From Phytoseiulus persimilis (lineage: Eukaryota; Arthropoda; Arachnida; Mesostigmata; Phytoseiidae): a DNA stretch of 64,000 nucleotides. Position numbers and translations under genes: made by a program. Under the pieces are notes generated by a model that was not told where the DNA came from, did no database searches, and was given only the letters and a program-made list of their open reading frames with translations. Location: contig CM075101.1 in assembly GCA_037576195.1 (NCBI GenBank), positions 29,698,001 to 29,762,000 on the forward strand, given 5' to 3'. Positions within the stretch are counted from its first letter, which is position 1; every line of letters starts with the position of its first letter. Shown here piece by piece: positions 15,401 through 28,682 of this stretch.

Positions 15401-18400
15401 TACCCAGATGTGTTCCCACATCGTCAGGCAATTTAAATCGCCGTGCGGTAGTAACAGTAACTTGTCGCGCTCGGCTGCCCGGGAACTACAACACCCGAAC
15501 ACGTACTCGGTCCGGAGCACGGACCGCCGCGCCGGCTCTGCGTTCGATTGCCGTCCGCCAGGTGAAAGGTCTGCGCTCTCTGTGCCATTCTTCTGTTGAA
15601 TAGCTCACGGCGAAAAAAAAAACAGCGACCGATACTCTATTGTCAACAGCACGTACGTTATCTGCGTTCGGGCTCTGAATGAAAGTCGGCGGAGAAGCCT
15701 CTGCCGACGTAGTGCAAATGGTGAAACCGCGATATCGCGACTGTTGTCAATGTGGAAACAACGGCGGTAACGACGGCAGCGGTGGCTCGGTTACTTCTGG
15801 CGGCGTTTTTACGGTTCGCGTCGACTCATGTAACAAAAGCTCCATTCAAAGAGACACGAAACTCCTTACGTAGACAAACTTGACGTAGACGCAGTCGGTT
15901 CGCATGTAGCGGTTTTCAGGGATGCCGAGGTGCGGCGGATAGCGCATAATAATCCGAGGTATAAACAACCAAAACAATAATAAGAAGGAAGACGAAGGAG
16001 TCATCTTCTGGGGACCACGGTACATTTCGTGCATGCGTTGAATCCCTGACACTCGGGACCGCGTCCGCGGCGCTCGGTTCCTTAACTCTTTGGCATCTTG
16101 ACTTGGCGGAGTGTCTTTTAACCATAAATTGAGAAATCGCGACAAGACCGAGTCGCCACAGATCGTCGTCTCGCCCAAAACCTTTTCTAGTACATCGGAC
16201 AGAGTCGGCGCGCCGCTTTGAGCCTCGAGTCATCATGGGTCGTCGAGGATGCGGGCGGGGTAGCTTGTCCGCCGTTTCGACGTTGAACCATCGTTTCTGG
16301 ACCACGTAGGAGTGTCGCCCGGTTCAGGTGGCATTCGTTCGACACTTGAGGAGCCAGACACGTTCAGAGTGAGGCTTTCAGGTCGAACGCTCCGATTTGT
16401 TTCCGTGAGGCGAATTGTTCTTCGGAGACACTGGCGAGCTCCCTGGATGTTCGCTGCCTTCGTTTCCGGAGTCAGCAGCATCCCGTTTTATCGAAATTCG
16501 AGCAAGCTCGAAGACTGATGCGGAGTCAGTCCAGCTTCGATCGATTCCGAATTTCGGCTCGTTCGCCCCTTGAGGAATTAACACTCAATTTTTCACTCTC
16601 GCATCGGACGTAAACTGCGCTGGAGTATTTGTACGGTTCGCAGGTCAATCACAAGAGATCGAATCAGATTAATGGTTGAGCGCTCGATTCGGAGCCGAAC
16701 TCGAACAGTTTTTTATTCGGCTCCCTAATAAGATACTTCCAGCCGGGAGATGTGCGTTTCCGATTGCGGACTGACATTATTGAGCTCTCTCGTTGCCAGC
16801 CAGTGTTCCTGAATTTCCCATACCTTGATTTGCGCTTTCGGAGATGGGAAAATGGCCAGTTTGGTGATCTGCCGGTTCCAATCTGATGCTGCGCAACCAG
16901 TCAAACCATCATCTAACTTGATCGGGTTCGGTGATCCAGAAAATTCGGAGACGTTCGCATCTATACGTACTCTCACTCCAATAAGTTTCCTATTCCGAAC
17001 CGCGAATGGTGTAATTTTCGCCGGAAACCGTTTTGCTGAATGACCGCTCCCATGCATGGCGCAACACCAGTTCTTACAAACTCATACAAATATGCATATG
17101 TACTCATGCGAGCGATTTGTTCACGCCATGCGAGCGTGGAGGCAAGCATCTTCCATCTTTGTTTCTTCCACCGGCTGTGTGGTGTATACTGAGGCAACAG
17201 CAAGCGAGAACAGGAGAAGTACACACGCACACACACACTTTCCTCCCTCACAGACACACATATATTTGCTCAGAGTAAATATCTATACAATCGATGTAAA
17301 CAATAGAGCAAACGGATTTTATAATCGGTAACATTGTAATGGTGGTGGCAATCACAGCTTGCGTAACCCACATTGCCCTCCGTTGCACGGAATAACCTTT
17401 TCTCCTGTGAGCTGCATGAGAAATAGGAAATACTCGGCTATGAAACCGAGCATTTTGGAGTCTGTGCTCACGTGCGCTGCTCGACAGAAATACGCGCGAG
17501 CGCGTGATTGCGCCAGGGTCGCTCTTATTCGGCTCGGATGAATGCGAAGCAACTCGTTCGTTCGGAGGTTCGTTGAATTCGCTCACGGGACCTCGACGTT
17601 GTTGTCGACCTCCCCAATGAAACTTCGATTATTGGGCCGACCGAGACTCCCGAGCTCGTGGTCACTCAGAGGGACTGATGCGAAACAGGCATGCTGTTAT
17701 TAAACGAGACCAATGTGAATTTATGGCTTTCACAACATAAAGTCAACGACGGAGAGCACCGTTTCGGATTTGTTCCGAGCGGCCGATAGAATTGCTCATG
17801 GACATCAACGGTAGCCCCAAAAGTCCCTCAGATACGTGTTTCGTCGACGTGCGAGCGGATTTGACATCGTTTGTTGTCATCGGCGGGCCCTTCATTGCTG
17901 CCTTGAGCACGATGACGGCGATGATGACGTGCTGTCGTTGTTGACCGAGGAGTGTTGTGCCAACCAAGTAGCACGACTCGATTCGTTAAGGCGATGATAG
18001 GAAAATACGACGATGGGCGAAGCAGTTGTGAGGCCAGATCGTCGACGCTGAACTGAGGTAGCCGGCTATTTAATCGAACGAGTTCCGCTGCGTGGGATCT
18101 CGGTCGATGGAACGAAAGCTACTGCTACTACGGGGGAAGATATTTTTCATCGACGCGGGAAGTTTTGTGAGGCTCCCGTTCCGAAATTAAGTTGGTTGTG
18201 ACTGTTCTACAGTCATGGGAAGGAACAGTAGGGAGAAAAACGTGAGTTCCTACGGGTACAATACAGATTTGAGAGGGTCGCATAGCCGAACCGGACCATG
18301 CACCGTTGACGAGTCTTCGAAAGGAAATTGAAATGGAGGTGAATCCCGGCAAGCCCACACATGGGGAATATGAACCAATTTTTCTGTAGCAAGGAGAGCT

Positions 18401-20070
18401 CACTGTGTCGATTATTCATAATTACTGGAGAGGCTAGAAGCAAACGCGCGTTTTCCGCTTCGGATTATCGGATTGGCCGCAATCACGTCCGAGTTGGCTC
18501 AGGCTGAAGTTTCGCTCTCTTCCAAGCATCAGGACCTGGGATACTCCCTGGGGGGCTCGCACCCAACGCATAGCATCGGGAACGGGATCCATCCTTGGCG
18601 TACAGCCTTCCGTTCTCTCTCCCTAAAATATCACCAGATGAGCTCACCACAAGGCAGGGCATTAGGATATAGAGCCCGAGCCCCATGATTTCGATTCCCA
18701 TCGAGCTTCTCAGGAAACATGCTTGAAGTACTTGGCCTATGCGTCATGTTCCAAAGCTCACGTGGACTGTGCGTCATTGGGTTGTCGAGCTATCGTTCGA
18801 GGGAGAATCGTACAATGAAAAATATCAGTCGGGCCATGTTTCGACATTCCAACCGCTTCCTCCCACACACGCTATGTGTTCTTAGTCCCGAAAGCGTGGG
18901 GTGAGGTGACGTTATCGATCGTCGAGTACTCGATGAACGGTGTTGACGGAAGAGCCTCCGAGGATTTTCCCAAATTCGAATGGTTGGAAGAACACGAAAG
19001 TTGATCGTCAGCCAACTCGGGAAGGCCTGCCACCAATCAGGTTAAACAAAGCGTGGTACGCGCAACTTTTTCTTGGATTCCCAGAAGATAAGATGATTTC
19101 CCTCAAGAGTGGGCCGACCTATGGCCTCCGGAAGCAAGGATGAAATAGGTCCTCGGTACTCAACGCTTCCCTGAATCAGCTGGTGGAGAATTCGAAGCCG
19201 ACAGTTTGGATCTCATTACCAACGATGACCTGAGTGCAACACTGACACTCCGACGCAAAACCTCCCTGAGAGTCTGTTTCGGTGCTGAGCTTCCGGCTTC
19301 GCGTTCATCTACATTGCAGGTTGTCTCGAGAGTTCAGCCGGAAGGTTCGAGCGATTGTTGAAGAGAAAAGTTATCAGGACACGAAAATGCTGCAGATCTG
19401 CGGTCGGGCTAAAAGGCGACTGAACTAATGGCCTACGAGCAGCCCCAACGAACTCCGGGTGAGGAAGATTATTCCGCGCTGTAAGTTACGGAAGATTCCG
19501 TAGGTCCCGAAGGGTGCTGTACTTCGGAGCTCACGATCCGAAGTTGCACGAATGGAAGTCAACGTGCTCCTAAGCTCCCGACAAACGGTTGAGTTCGGGA
19601 GCTGCGGATCCTGAGTCAGTGAGGCTTGATTTTGGTGCGCTCGTCATCTGGTCTTGCTCCTCAAAGGAGGTGACAGTCTAGAGCGTTGAGTTTATCTGAG
19701 TTGGCGGAGGGTCTGGAGGAGCATCGGATGGTCGAAGCACGGATGGATCACCGACGGGAACGGTTCCTGAAGTATGACCGCTGCTCACGGACCCCGGTTC
19801 TACGTCGAAGCCTCATCGACGTTATCGTGGGAGTATTTTCGGCCAGCTGAACGAGTCTGTTGACGACAGTGGTTCTCCCGCTGAATCGAGCTGAGTCGAG
19901 CCGCACAGAGCTGAGGGTGAATATCAACAGGGCCAATTTGTGAGGAGCCAGTGACGGAAGCGGCTTGTCACCTTGCCAAAAGAAGAACCCAGCTCACGTT
20001 CGCATCAGTATGCGAGTAGAAGACTCCGGGCCGAAAGTCAGCAATGAATGCCACAGAACGAATGGGTGGG

Positions 20071-20108
20071 CGGTCGGTCGGTCGGTTGGTTCGTTCGTTC
20101 GTTCGTTG
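20071..20108. repeat. (GGTC)n/(GTTC)n compound microsatellite
   Basis: CGGT units change to TTCG units within one tract (CGGTCGGTCGGTCGG, then TTCGTTCGTTCG). It is a compound tetranucleotide repeat with no gene around it. Confidence 0.85.
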
Positions 20109-23100
20109 AGTTCTCAGGTGCCAAAGACATTATGTTAACCTCATGGTCGGTTTGTTCCCATCGCCATCGTCGGAACCAGAGTTGGAACGCAGATCCAATG
20201 CGTTCAGGGCCAGACAGAAGAGGTTGGAATTTTGGTGGAAGCATTAGAAAGTTTCTTGGAGCCTTCCGTTTCGTCGCTGATATTGGCAGCAGCAGCAGCG
20301 GCGACGACGAGGGCAAAGCTGAATTTGTGTTTCCAGGTCTTCCCGAACGTTTTCTCCGAATGGTAAAGTTCTTTCTCCGGCTGAAAGCTCGCTCCTGTGC
20401 GAAGCCCACTGCCTCCGGCCGGATGGGTGGCTCACAGGCCGGCCCGGCACCAGCGAGCCGGGCAGAGAGGCTGCCGGGGACCAGCAGCAGCAGTCGGGCA
20501 GGCAGGCGAGCGAGCGAGCTTGGTGGTCCTTCCTACTCGATCGATCGAACGAAGGGTAGGGCTTACCATCAGCCATTCTTGGGCAAACAGCCCCTCGCCA
20601 GACCGTTCCTTTCGACCCCTCCAACGTCGCCATAGCAACCCAGTCAGGCGGGCAGCCAGCCAGGAACGGAGGACACTCTCGCACTCCTCCTCCGGGCGGC
20701 TCAGGAGACCGTGGATGGTCGGACGGTTGGTTTCGATGTTGGCTGCCTGGTTAGCGGCCCATTCAGCTCCACGGCGGCAGAAACCGGCGGATGAGACGAC
20801 CGAAGTCTTGGTGGGAGTCGCAGCTGCTTTAGTTTTGGAGGAACGCTGAAATCTCTCGGAGATAATGACTTGGGCCAATCTCAACGGTTGGCATTGGATT
20901 CTCACGCAGGACTCGCTGAGAGCCGATCGAGTTCACCCAAAGTCTAGAGGATCACGTGCTGGGTGGGCTCAAGCTTTCTGTCAACTCTACGGATCGTGCT
21001 CGAGAACACGGAGCTCGTTGGCCGTTGAGCTTGGAATACCGGCACTGTAAGATTCTGAAACGCGGAGCCCCGAGTTCACCGGCGAATTATGCGGCTGTGG
21101 ACGCCGTGCGAAACACCTCGCTCAGCATCGAATGTAAAGAATGGATTGCGACGTGGGGCTAACACGTGAGGCCGCGAGATGGCCACTGTCCATTTGGAGT
21201 ATATTTCCAAAGATACAATGAAGCTATCGAATGTATGCGATGTGGAGCGGAGTGAGAAGATGCCTCGAGCGGACTTCAGCAACGAGGAAACGGGCGAGAC
21301 CATCTCAACTCGTCTCGAAGCTCTGTCGTTCATCTTTCTGAGAGAGCAAGAGTATAGAAGCAGATGTCGACAAGCAAATATTTGCCTACTATGGCCTACT
21401 CGTACGGTCTCATCCCCCGTGCTGGTTTTCACTTCTATGCTTGGTTTCCTGTCAGCATAAAAGCAGCCGTTGAAACGGCTGTCGTCCTTCGAATGGAGTT
21501 TGCGGCCTCCACACCTCGGAAAATTTGAGAGAGAAGTATCGCAGGAACAGCGACGACGCGGGATGCGATGAAGAGCTACTTGTGTGACTGGATCCTCCAT
21601 TTTTTCACATAACACTATGATCTTCTCTCATTCATAAAGAACACCTGGAAAGCAGGGATGAGCTGAGTTCGGCGACTTGTTTCCCGGAGTGGAAAAAAGC
21701 TGAACCTCTTCCGACAAAATAAGGTGCAAGTCAACCGATGAACGCATATCGAGGCACTCGTGCTCAGCATTTTGGGTTGCATTCTAGCTTGACGAATCGC
21801 TCCCAGATATCTCAATCAGAACGCAACTTCAAGGGTGGACTTCCGAATAGTGTATTGGATCCCTGGCTTCCCTTCTCCTCGATACATGTGCAAAATTGTA
21901 GCGCTTTGAGCAAACCATAACAGCTCAACCGAGCGAGCAAGTTTGAGTGAGATGTGCAGCGATTTTCACACTGCCATGTCATCACAATCGATCCCCCCGC
22001 CCCCCAACGTTTAGGTAAATGAAAGAATCGTTGATGCCGGTAGAGCAGCTCCTCTCCGGATGAATCAGGATAAGACAAACGCCCGAGTCTGGCAAATAGG
22101 GGTGGGAGATCCTCTCCATAACAAACTCACACCCTCCTGGTCCGCCGCTCTCCATGAAACTCAGTCCGTCAAGCAGCCTGCAGGCGGCTCGGCAGCGCGT
22201 CCTCGGTCGCGGAGATAAAGAAGATGATCCTCCCGGCTGCTCTTTGGTGCAAATTGTTCTAATGCTGATTGATAGCCAAGTCACCACAGTGAGCGCTGCG
22301 CGAACGGGCGATTCAATGAATGAGTATGCGAGCTACCGACATGGCTCCCACCCCCGTTCGTTCTGCTGCAACTGATGACTTCTGCCAACGGTGAAACAAA
22401 ACACAAAGCTGAATCAAGTACCTCAGCTCTAAAACCCGTCGCGCCGTTCGATAGCAACTCGAGAGCAAGATTCTCGAAGACCCTCGACGTTTATGCGACT
22501 GAGATCATTAAAGTCCCTGCAAACACCGCTAAGAACATTCAGTCCCGCCTGCTTGGAGTTGGGGTTAATCAATCAAGAAGCTCGAATACGCAACATTGCG
22601 ATTCACGAGAAACCTCCTGAAGAGACTTCAGGAGCGGATCGGAATCGAATTGGAAAGGAACATGAGGAGAGGAATTTCTGTGCAGTTTGGCGTTCTGCCC
22701 GCCGAAAATCAATGTCTCGGTTCCTGACCAAGAGGCTCTTCGAAGTCTGTGGTGCGAGGCCTAGGTACTGGAGCTCAGCCATTTTGCGGGGAAGAGCCTG
22801 AGTGGCTGGCTGGTCATCGGACGCATCGCCTACGATCCGCTGACGCCCCATTCGAGATGATAGTCCCACGAATCAATGTTGGTATGCTCTCACACGCAGA
22901 GCTAAATGTCAGATGCACATCGCAATGCACGCTCAGCCATGTACTCGAGCGAACCTACGAACTTGATAAAGCACGGGACACTCCCAGTCGAAGATTCAAA
23001 GAGTTTGAGAAATGGCGAATTCGAGGTCGTCTCGAATGGCCCTCCAAACGAAATAATCTAGCCTCCCGCGTCAGAGCGTCGTTGTCTGCTCTGTCGGCAC

Positions 23101-26100
23101 GTCATTCTCGTTTGCTCTCTCGTCTGGCTTGCAAGCAACGGAGCCGATCGGCTGGCTGGCTGGCAGCACTCGTGGATTAAGTTTGTTTCGGGAGCTTCCT
23201 TCAGGAGCTCCAATGATGTGCTATGGCCGCCAGCCTGCTCGCTGGCGTTCCCCTTTTCCTTGCTCTTCGTCCTGCCCAATAGCTGCTGCTGGTTTTGCCC
23301 CGGCGGCTGCAACCACCGCGGCGTCGCTGTTTCTGCCCTGGCTGGCTGGCGAAGCAAGTGTTTGCAGAGGGTATCGACAGGGCCAAGGGGCAAGTTTGGG
23401 ATGAGGCAGGCTGCAGAAAGGGGGCTTTAGCAAGAGCTTCGGAAGCAGGCACCGAGCGAGGGAAGCACAGCAGCAGCGGTGACGGCAGAAGCAGCGGCCA
23501 GAGCGACCACGCCAGTCCGGGGTCAGGCAAATAGCGATGAGCAAGAAGCAAACGAGCCCCACTCGGGCAGGCCCGACGAGCGCCACCAATTCTTAACGCA
23601 GAAGGCACCTACGTTCGCAGATACGACCGACGAAGATCGCAAAGCGTCCGTCCTCCGGATTCCACCGTGCAGCGCACGCTTCGGCCTCCCTGAAACCTTC
23701 CGAGAACTTTTGTGGGGAACTGGTCGAACGGCCGCTCTAGAACCCGGGCGGAGGTTGAAATCTCCGGAGCTCGAAGATGTCGGGTCTCGTGAACTTTAGA
23801 TCCTGATGGAGCTCGAGGAATGTGATCTGAATCGGTTGACATCGAGGTGGATTTCTCGGAATGGGATTTCAGGACCATATCGCTCAAATGTAGAGGCTGA
23901 ACCTCCCGATAATTCACTCTCAGGTCGTTCTTCGCTGATGATGACCGGATAAGAAGCGACGGAACGAAATCTTCCCGTTCAAAACCAATGTCGTCAACGA
24001 AAAAGCACGAAGCAGGCAAACAGAGAAATCGCGTCTCCCACACCCTTGACATCCGGCAAGACATTATGCGACTTTTAGCAGCTGACAGGTTCTGCGCAAC
24101 TGGCGTCCGGTCATCGTATGCACGGGGTTAATTACTAGTTCATTGAAATCTTAGAATTCCAAACAGGCGGGGCCAGGGTGCTCGGCGAAGTCGAATTTCT
24201 AAGCTCGGAGTTTTCATGCTTCGCGATGGAGCCCGTGTGCATGATCCCGCACATACCTTGTTAGATAAATTTTGAAACCTGTCGTCAAAAGCACACTTAG
24301 CCCCGAGAAGATCCCGATGCGCTTCGGCCACTTTTATGGGAGGCAAGCACAACGCTACCGTTAACATGTTTAGCTCCTAAGGCTGGTCGCTCTTGACATG
24401 ACCGACTTCATGACCGACCTCTGTTACTGATCCTTCGTTCGTTCCTTCTTTCTCACTCAAATACAGCGGAACTCCATTCTCACGGTTCCCGGACAGGGAG
24501 CAGCTCTCGCGAGATCAACGAGAATTTCCTCGCTGCATCCTCGCCGATCCGATTCCACCCAGGCAGTATCGACGCGTGGTCGACGCGAAACCGTTGGATC
24601 ACTCGAACTTTCGGCTGAGTTCTCCGCCTCCGATTCAATCCTAAGAGGTTTCCCGATCTGGAGACTGCGCCCAAGGTGGGCTGCATGGGAAAACTGCGTC
24701 AGGCTGGCAGCCATGGTTCTCGCGAGGAAACCATTCAGCTGAGAGAAGCGACTCGAATATTTCCCCGTTGAACAGACGAGCCTCGGGGACGCGCAGCGGG
24801 AAGAGTGCTGAATCGAGGTGTTGGAACTTCGAACCTCTTTTTGGATCCGTCAGCACATCTCTGAATTTCAAGCATCAAAGAGCCTCGCGCGCGCTCACAT
24901 ACCCGTAGACGGACATCGAGGCTGTGTGCGTAGAGTGGAAAAAATAAGAGTCGGAGAGAAAGAATGAGAGGAGGAAAGCAGCCAGAGGGAGCGCGCCATG
25001 GGGAAGTTTTTCCTTGACCGTCGTCCAACATCAAGCCCGCTACCCAGAGAACCAGCCAACCAGCCAGCCACCCGGCCAGCCAGCAAGGGACCTAGACAAA
25101 CATTCATTTATATAGAAGAGTTACTTGTGTCCACAGTGGCTGGCTAATACACCATATAAGATACGCGGACAAAGGCGCTTGCCCGAGGCAAGCGGACCCA
25201 ATCAGGCGTGGGGCAATAATAAACATAATGAATGGGCATCGGAACATATTAACTAGATAGAAGGGACAACCAAGCGGCCGACCGCCCCTCCAAGCGGTTC
25301 GTCAGTCATTATGTGCAGCGGGACAACTTGACGACGACGACGACGCCGGAAGACAGAAACTCCAAAAGCGTGCAACGGATCCGCTCTGTTGCACGCGGCG
25401 CGGCTCCGTCCAAGAGAAATTGAGACTCTGGGAGTGCACGTCCGCTTTAGCGCCCTGACGACAAACATTGCGGACTCCGGACCATATTGCCGACACCGTT
25501 CCTGCAGCTTGAACCTGTGCACGGGAAGTCGAACTGAGAACTTCCTGTCCTTGCTTCACGCAAGCTACGGTTCTTCGTCGCTCGTCTGAGATGCAGGAAA
25601 CCGTTTCCAGGCTGAGTGTCTGAGAGTTGCTCGTAAGAATCAAGATCTCTGCTCGCAAGAGATATACTGTTTCGAAATATACAGTTCGATTAATCGTCTT
25701 CATCAGACATCAACCATGGAAATTCGCGATCCAGCGTTCCAGAGCTGTTTTCTCGATTTTTACTTTCTGACAAGATTGACAGATGCTGAATTCGGGGGAC
25801 AGTGCCCTATTTAAGGACACTTGCTTTCAGGTACTACGCTGCGAGCAGAAGGTAGATCGGATTCGACGCCATGATCCGAATCCTCGTCAATCGTAAACAC
25901 ATGGGCAGCATCCTACTATTCGTCTCGTTTCTCTTGGAGGAAATCTTGAGAATTCGAAATCATAGAGAAATCCCGATCTTGGGAAAGCTGTCGATCATGA
26001 CGGACCTTGGCGCTCCGAAATCTGATGTGTCGTAGTGACAATAATTTCATTCGATGGTGAAATGAAGCGAAAATTCTCCTGAATAATGATAACAATCGAT

Positions 26101-28560
26101 CTTTTGCACATTAGTGATGAATCCTTCACACGAGAAATCTTATCTCGGACTTGTGGGGTACTCAGAACTGGTTCCGTTCAAACTTTTCCTTGGGGAATTC
26201 CCTCCAGGATGCTGTTGTGGGATACTTCATTCCATCCTGGTTTCCGGAAAACGTAGCCATTTCGTTGTTGCGAAGCCCGGAATATTGACCTACCCGTGAG
26301 GATCATGCATTGTAACGATCAACATCGATTCTCAACGGGATGAATATGAGGAATCCTACATGCATTGGACCTTCCGGGAAAACTTTTGGAAAAGCTTCCC
26401 CAGGTGTCGCAAGATGTAATGATGGCGCACCACTCACCGGTAGCGCAGCATACGATAGTTGTCAGAACTTCCAGTCCGCTTCTAACAGAAAACGCAGCAG
26501 AACTTTTCTTCGTGTATGAACCGTCGAGGAAAAACTGCTCCATGCACGGGTCGGCGCTCCTCATAATCGAGGCTTTCGGAGCAGCCTGAATCATTCTGAC
26601 AAAGCGGTTCTAACAGTGAAAAGACCAAACACATGCCACACACATCGAGCGTGCAGCGAGCATTAGCTCATCTTCCGGGCACGCGATGCACCTGTGTGTG
26701 TAAGTGTGGAGATTCAGCAATAGTCCATCATTGAAAAAAAGATGGAGTCCTTTGGATCCCACAGGTTCCTGACATATGTCCCATTGTCTGTGCCCGGGGG
26801 ATTATCCTTTGCGAGGAGAAAGAATCGGAACGGGAGCGTGAGCTGATCTCGGGCGTTTGAGCACTGCCTGCTTCCTATGAGGCTGAATGCCTAGCTGGCT
26901 TACTTGCTGTCTGTCATGATGCAAATTATCAGAGGCTTGAAGGTTGGAGGTTAACTCAATTTGCGAGCCACCATTGAAGCGAGGCAAGCGGCTAAAGCGG
27001 TTGAGTCATGATTGACACATGACAAAAAGAACTTGGCCGGGTTAAGGAGCGGGATTACGTAGTCCTTAATGAGCGACAGGTGGCTGGGTGGCGGGGTTCC
27101 TCTGAATCGCTGGAATATCCATGAACATCAACACCCACACTAGTGGTCGAAGCAATGTTAAGTAGCTGGCTCTGACAAGGGCGTTCGGAGGGCGATCTGG
27201 GAGAGATTCGGATAAGACTCGGTCGTCGGGTGTTAGATTCGCTCAAAGCTGATATCAGCGGGGCATCGCGTCACGTAATTACGCGTCCCGGAATCTGGGT
27301 CGAAGAATCGAAGGTGGAGTCCTGGAGAGCGAACTACATGAGAGCAGTTCATCTTAATAGAGGAATGTCTCCTGCTCCAACGAGTTTTCGATCGGTTGGG
27401 TCACGCTCCGCACATCATTGGACGATCTCGGGGCATACGACGATACAGTATTGCGTGTCTTTGAGCCGCCCGGCTTGAACGCCGCTTGCTTGACTGCTCG
27501 ACGACTCGATCGAGCTAATGAAGTTAAGTGCGCTCGTTGGAGCCAGCTCTCCGCGCCCGGAGACGAGAGAGTTTCCCACAGCGACACCAGACGAGCCATC
27601 GGAAGTGGAGCTTCACATTTCGGATACGTGGACGATGCTGATGGCCGTTGTTTCTCTCAATTCCGATGCCTATTTTATGCGCTCGACCCGTTACAATAAC
27701 ATTCGTGCACAGCGAGCGGTAGAGCGATGATGGATTTTGCGTTGAACACGGCACGATTTTCGAGTCGCCGTTCGTATACATCGCTCTTCCTTCCGGAAAC
27801 GAGGCGTGAATCTTCCTCGGGCGGGATGGCTCGATGATCGAGCGTCTATGGGAATATGCGGGGTTCCAGAGCTCGGATCACAACTGAGATATCAGACTCC
27901 CGGAGAAAACGACGAGATTCGGAAAAACACAATCCGGGAATCCGTGACAACTACAGACTCCAAACGTGATCCAGGTCAACACTGCCGATGACGATCTTTT
28001 CTCTCTCATCTAATCCTTCGATGAAGACGAATCGGAGTCGCTGTGAGTTTCGGAAGGAATCTCGTCGCCGAGCACCACAATAAATCAAACGGAATCGAGT
28101 AGGACAAAGTTGATGATGGATACAATCGGGACATCATTGGGGTTTGTCATTGTTTCGAGATTCCTGTTGCTGAAACCCGAGAAGCTCGTGGTGCCTGAAA
28201 TCCGAGATCTGACACCATTAAATCCGGTGGAGTCAATGAGGGCGATTTTATCTCCTCCGCTGTCAATTGGATCTCAAATGTCTTCTGGATCGCCAGGGTT
28301 AGGTCGCGCCCGATTTCGTCGTGGCGACAGTCAACAACGGGTCTCTCAGAAATGCCGGGCTCGAGCGGCACTTCGCAAGTGTAAAACAAGGAGCCGCTCT
28401 GCACAAGCATCGTGAAGTGACGTCGACTTGAACAGTAGCCGGAATAACGTCGCAGCGGAATAAACTCGCACTCAAAGACGGCTGAGCCGCCATAAAGGAG
28501 CATAAGCCGTGGCACAAAAAGCTCGATTTTACTCCACTCATAATAAAAAAGTGGGCGTGC

Positions 28561-28602
28561 TAAAGATGATGACGAAGACGACGACGATGATGACGACTAC
28601 CA
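28561..28602. repeat. GAC/GAT trinucleotide-rich tract
   Basis: Imperfect GATGAC and GACGAC units form a trinucleotide repeat. A second tract of GACAGCAGC and AACAACAAC type lies about 30 bases further on. Both are simple sequence. Confidence 0.75.
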
Positions 28603-28633
28603 GTGAAGCGAGTCATAAAGGCGGTTAGCGCAA

Positions 28634-28682
28634 TGACGACGCCGACAGCAGCAGCAGCAACGACGACAACAACAACAATAAC
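28634..28682. repeat. Compound trinucleotide repeat (GAC, CAG, AAC units)
   Basis: GACGACGCC passes into CAGCAGCAGCAG and then ACAACAACAACAATA. Every frame would give a homopolymer run, but no flanking coding sequence supports a protein. Confidence 0.8.

Noticed and set aside
20000-23600. Clusters of overlapping open frames in all six frames
   Set aside because: These stretches contain GGCT- and CAGC-type simple repeats and high G+C, which suppress stop codons in every frame. No homology was seen.
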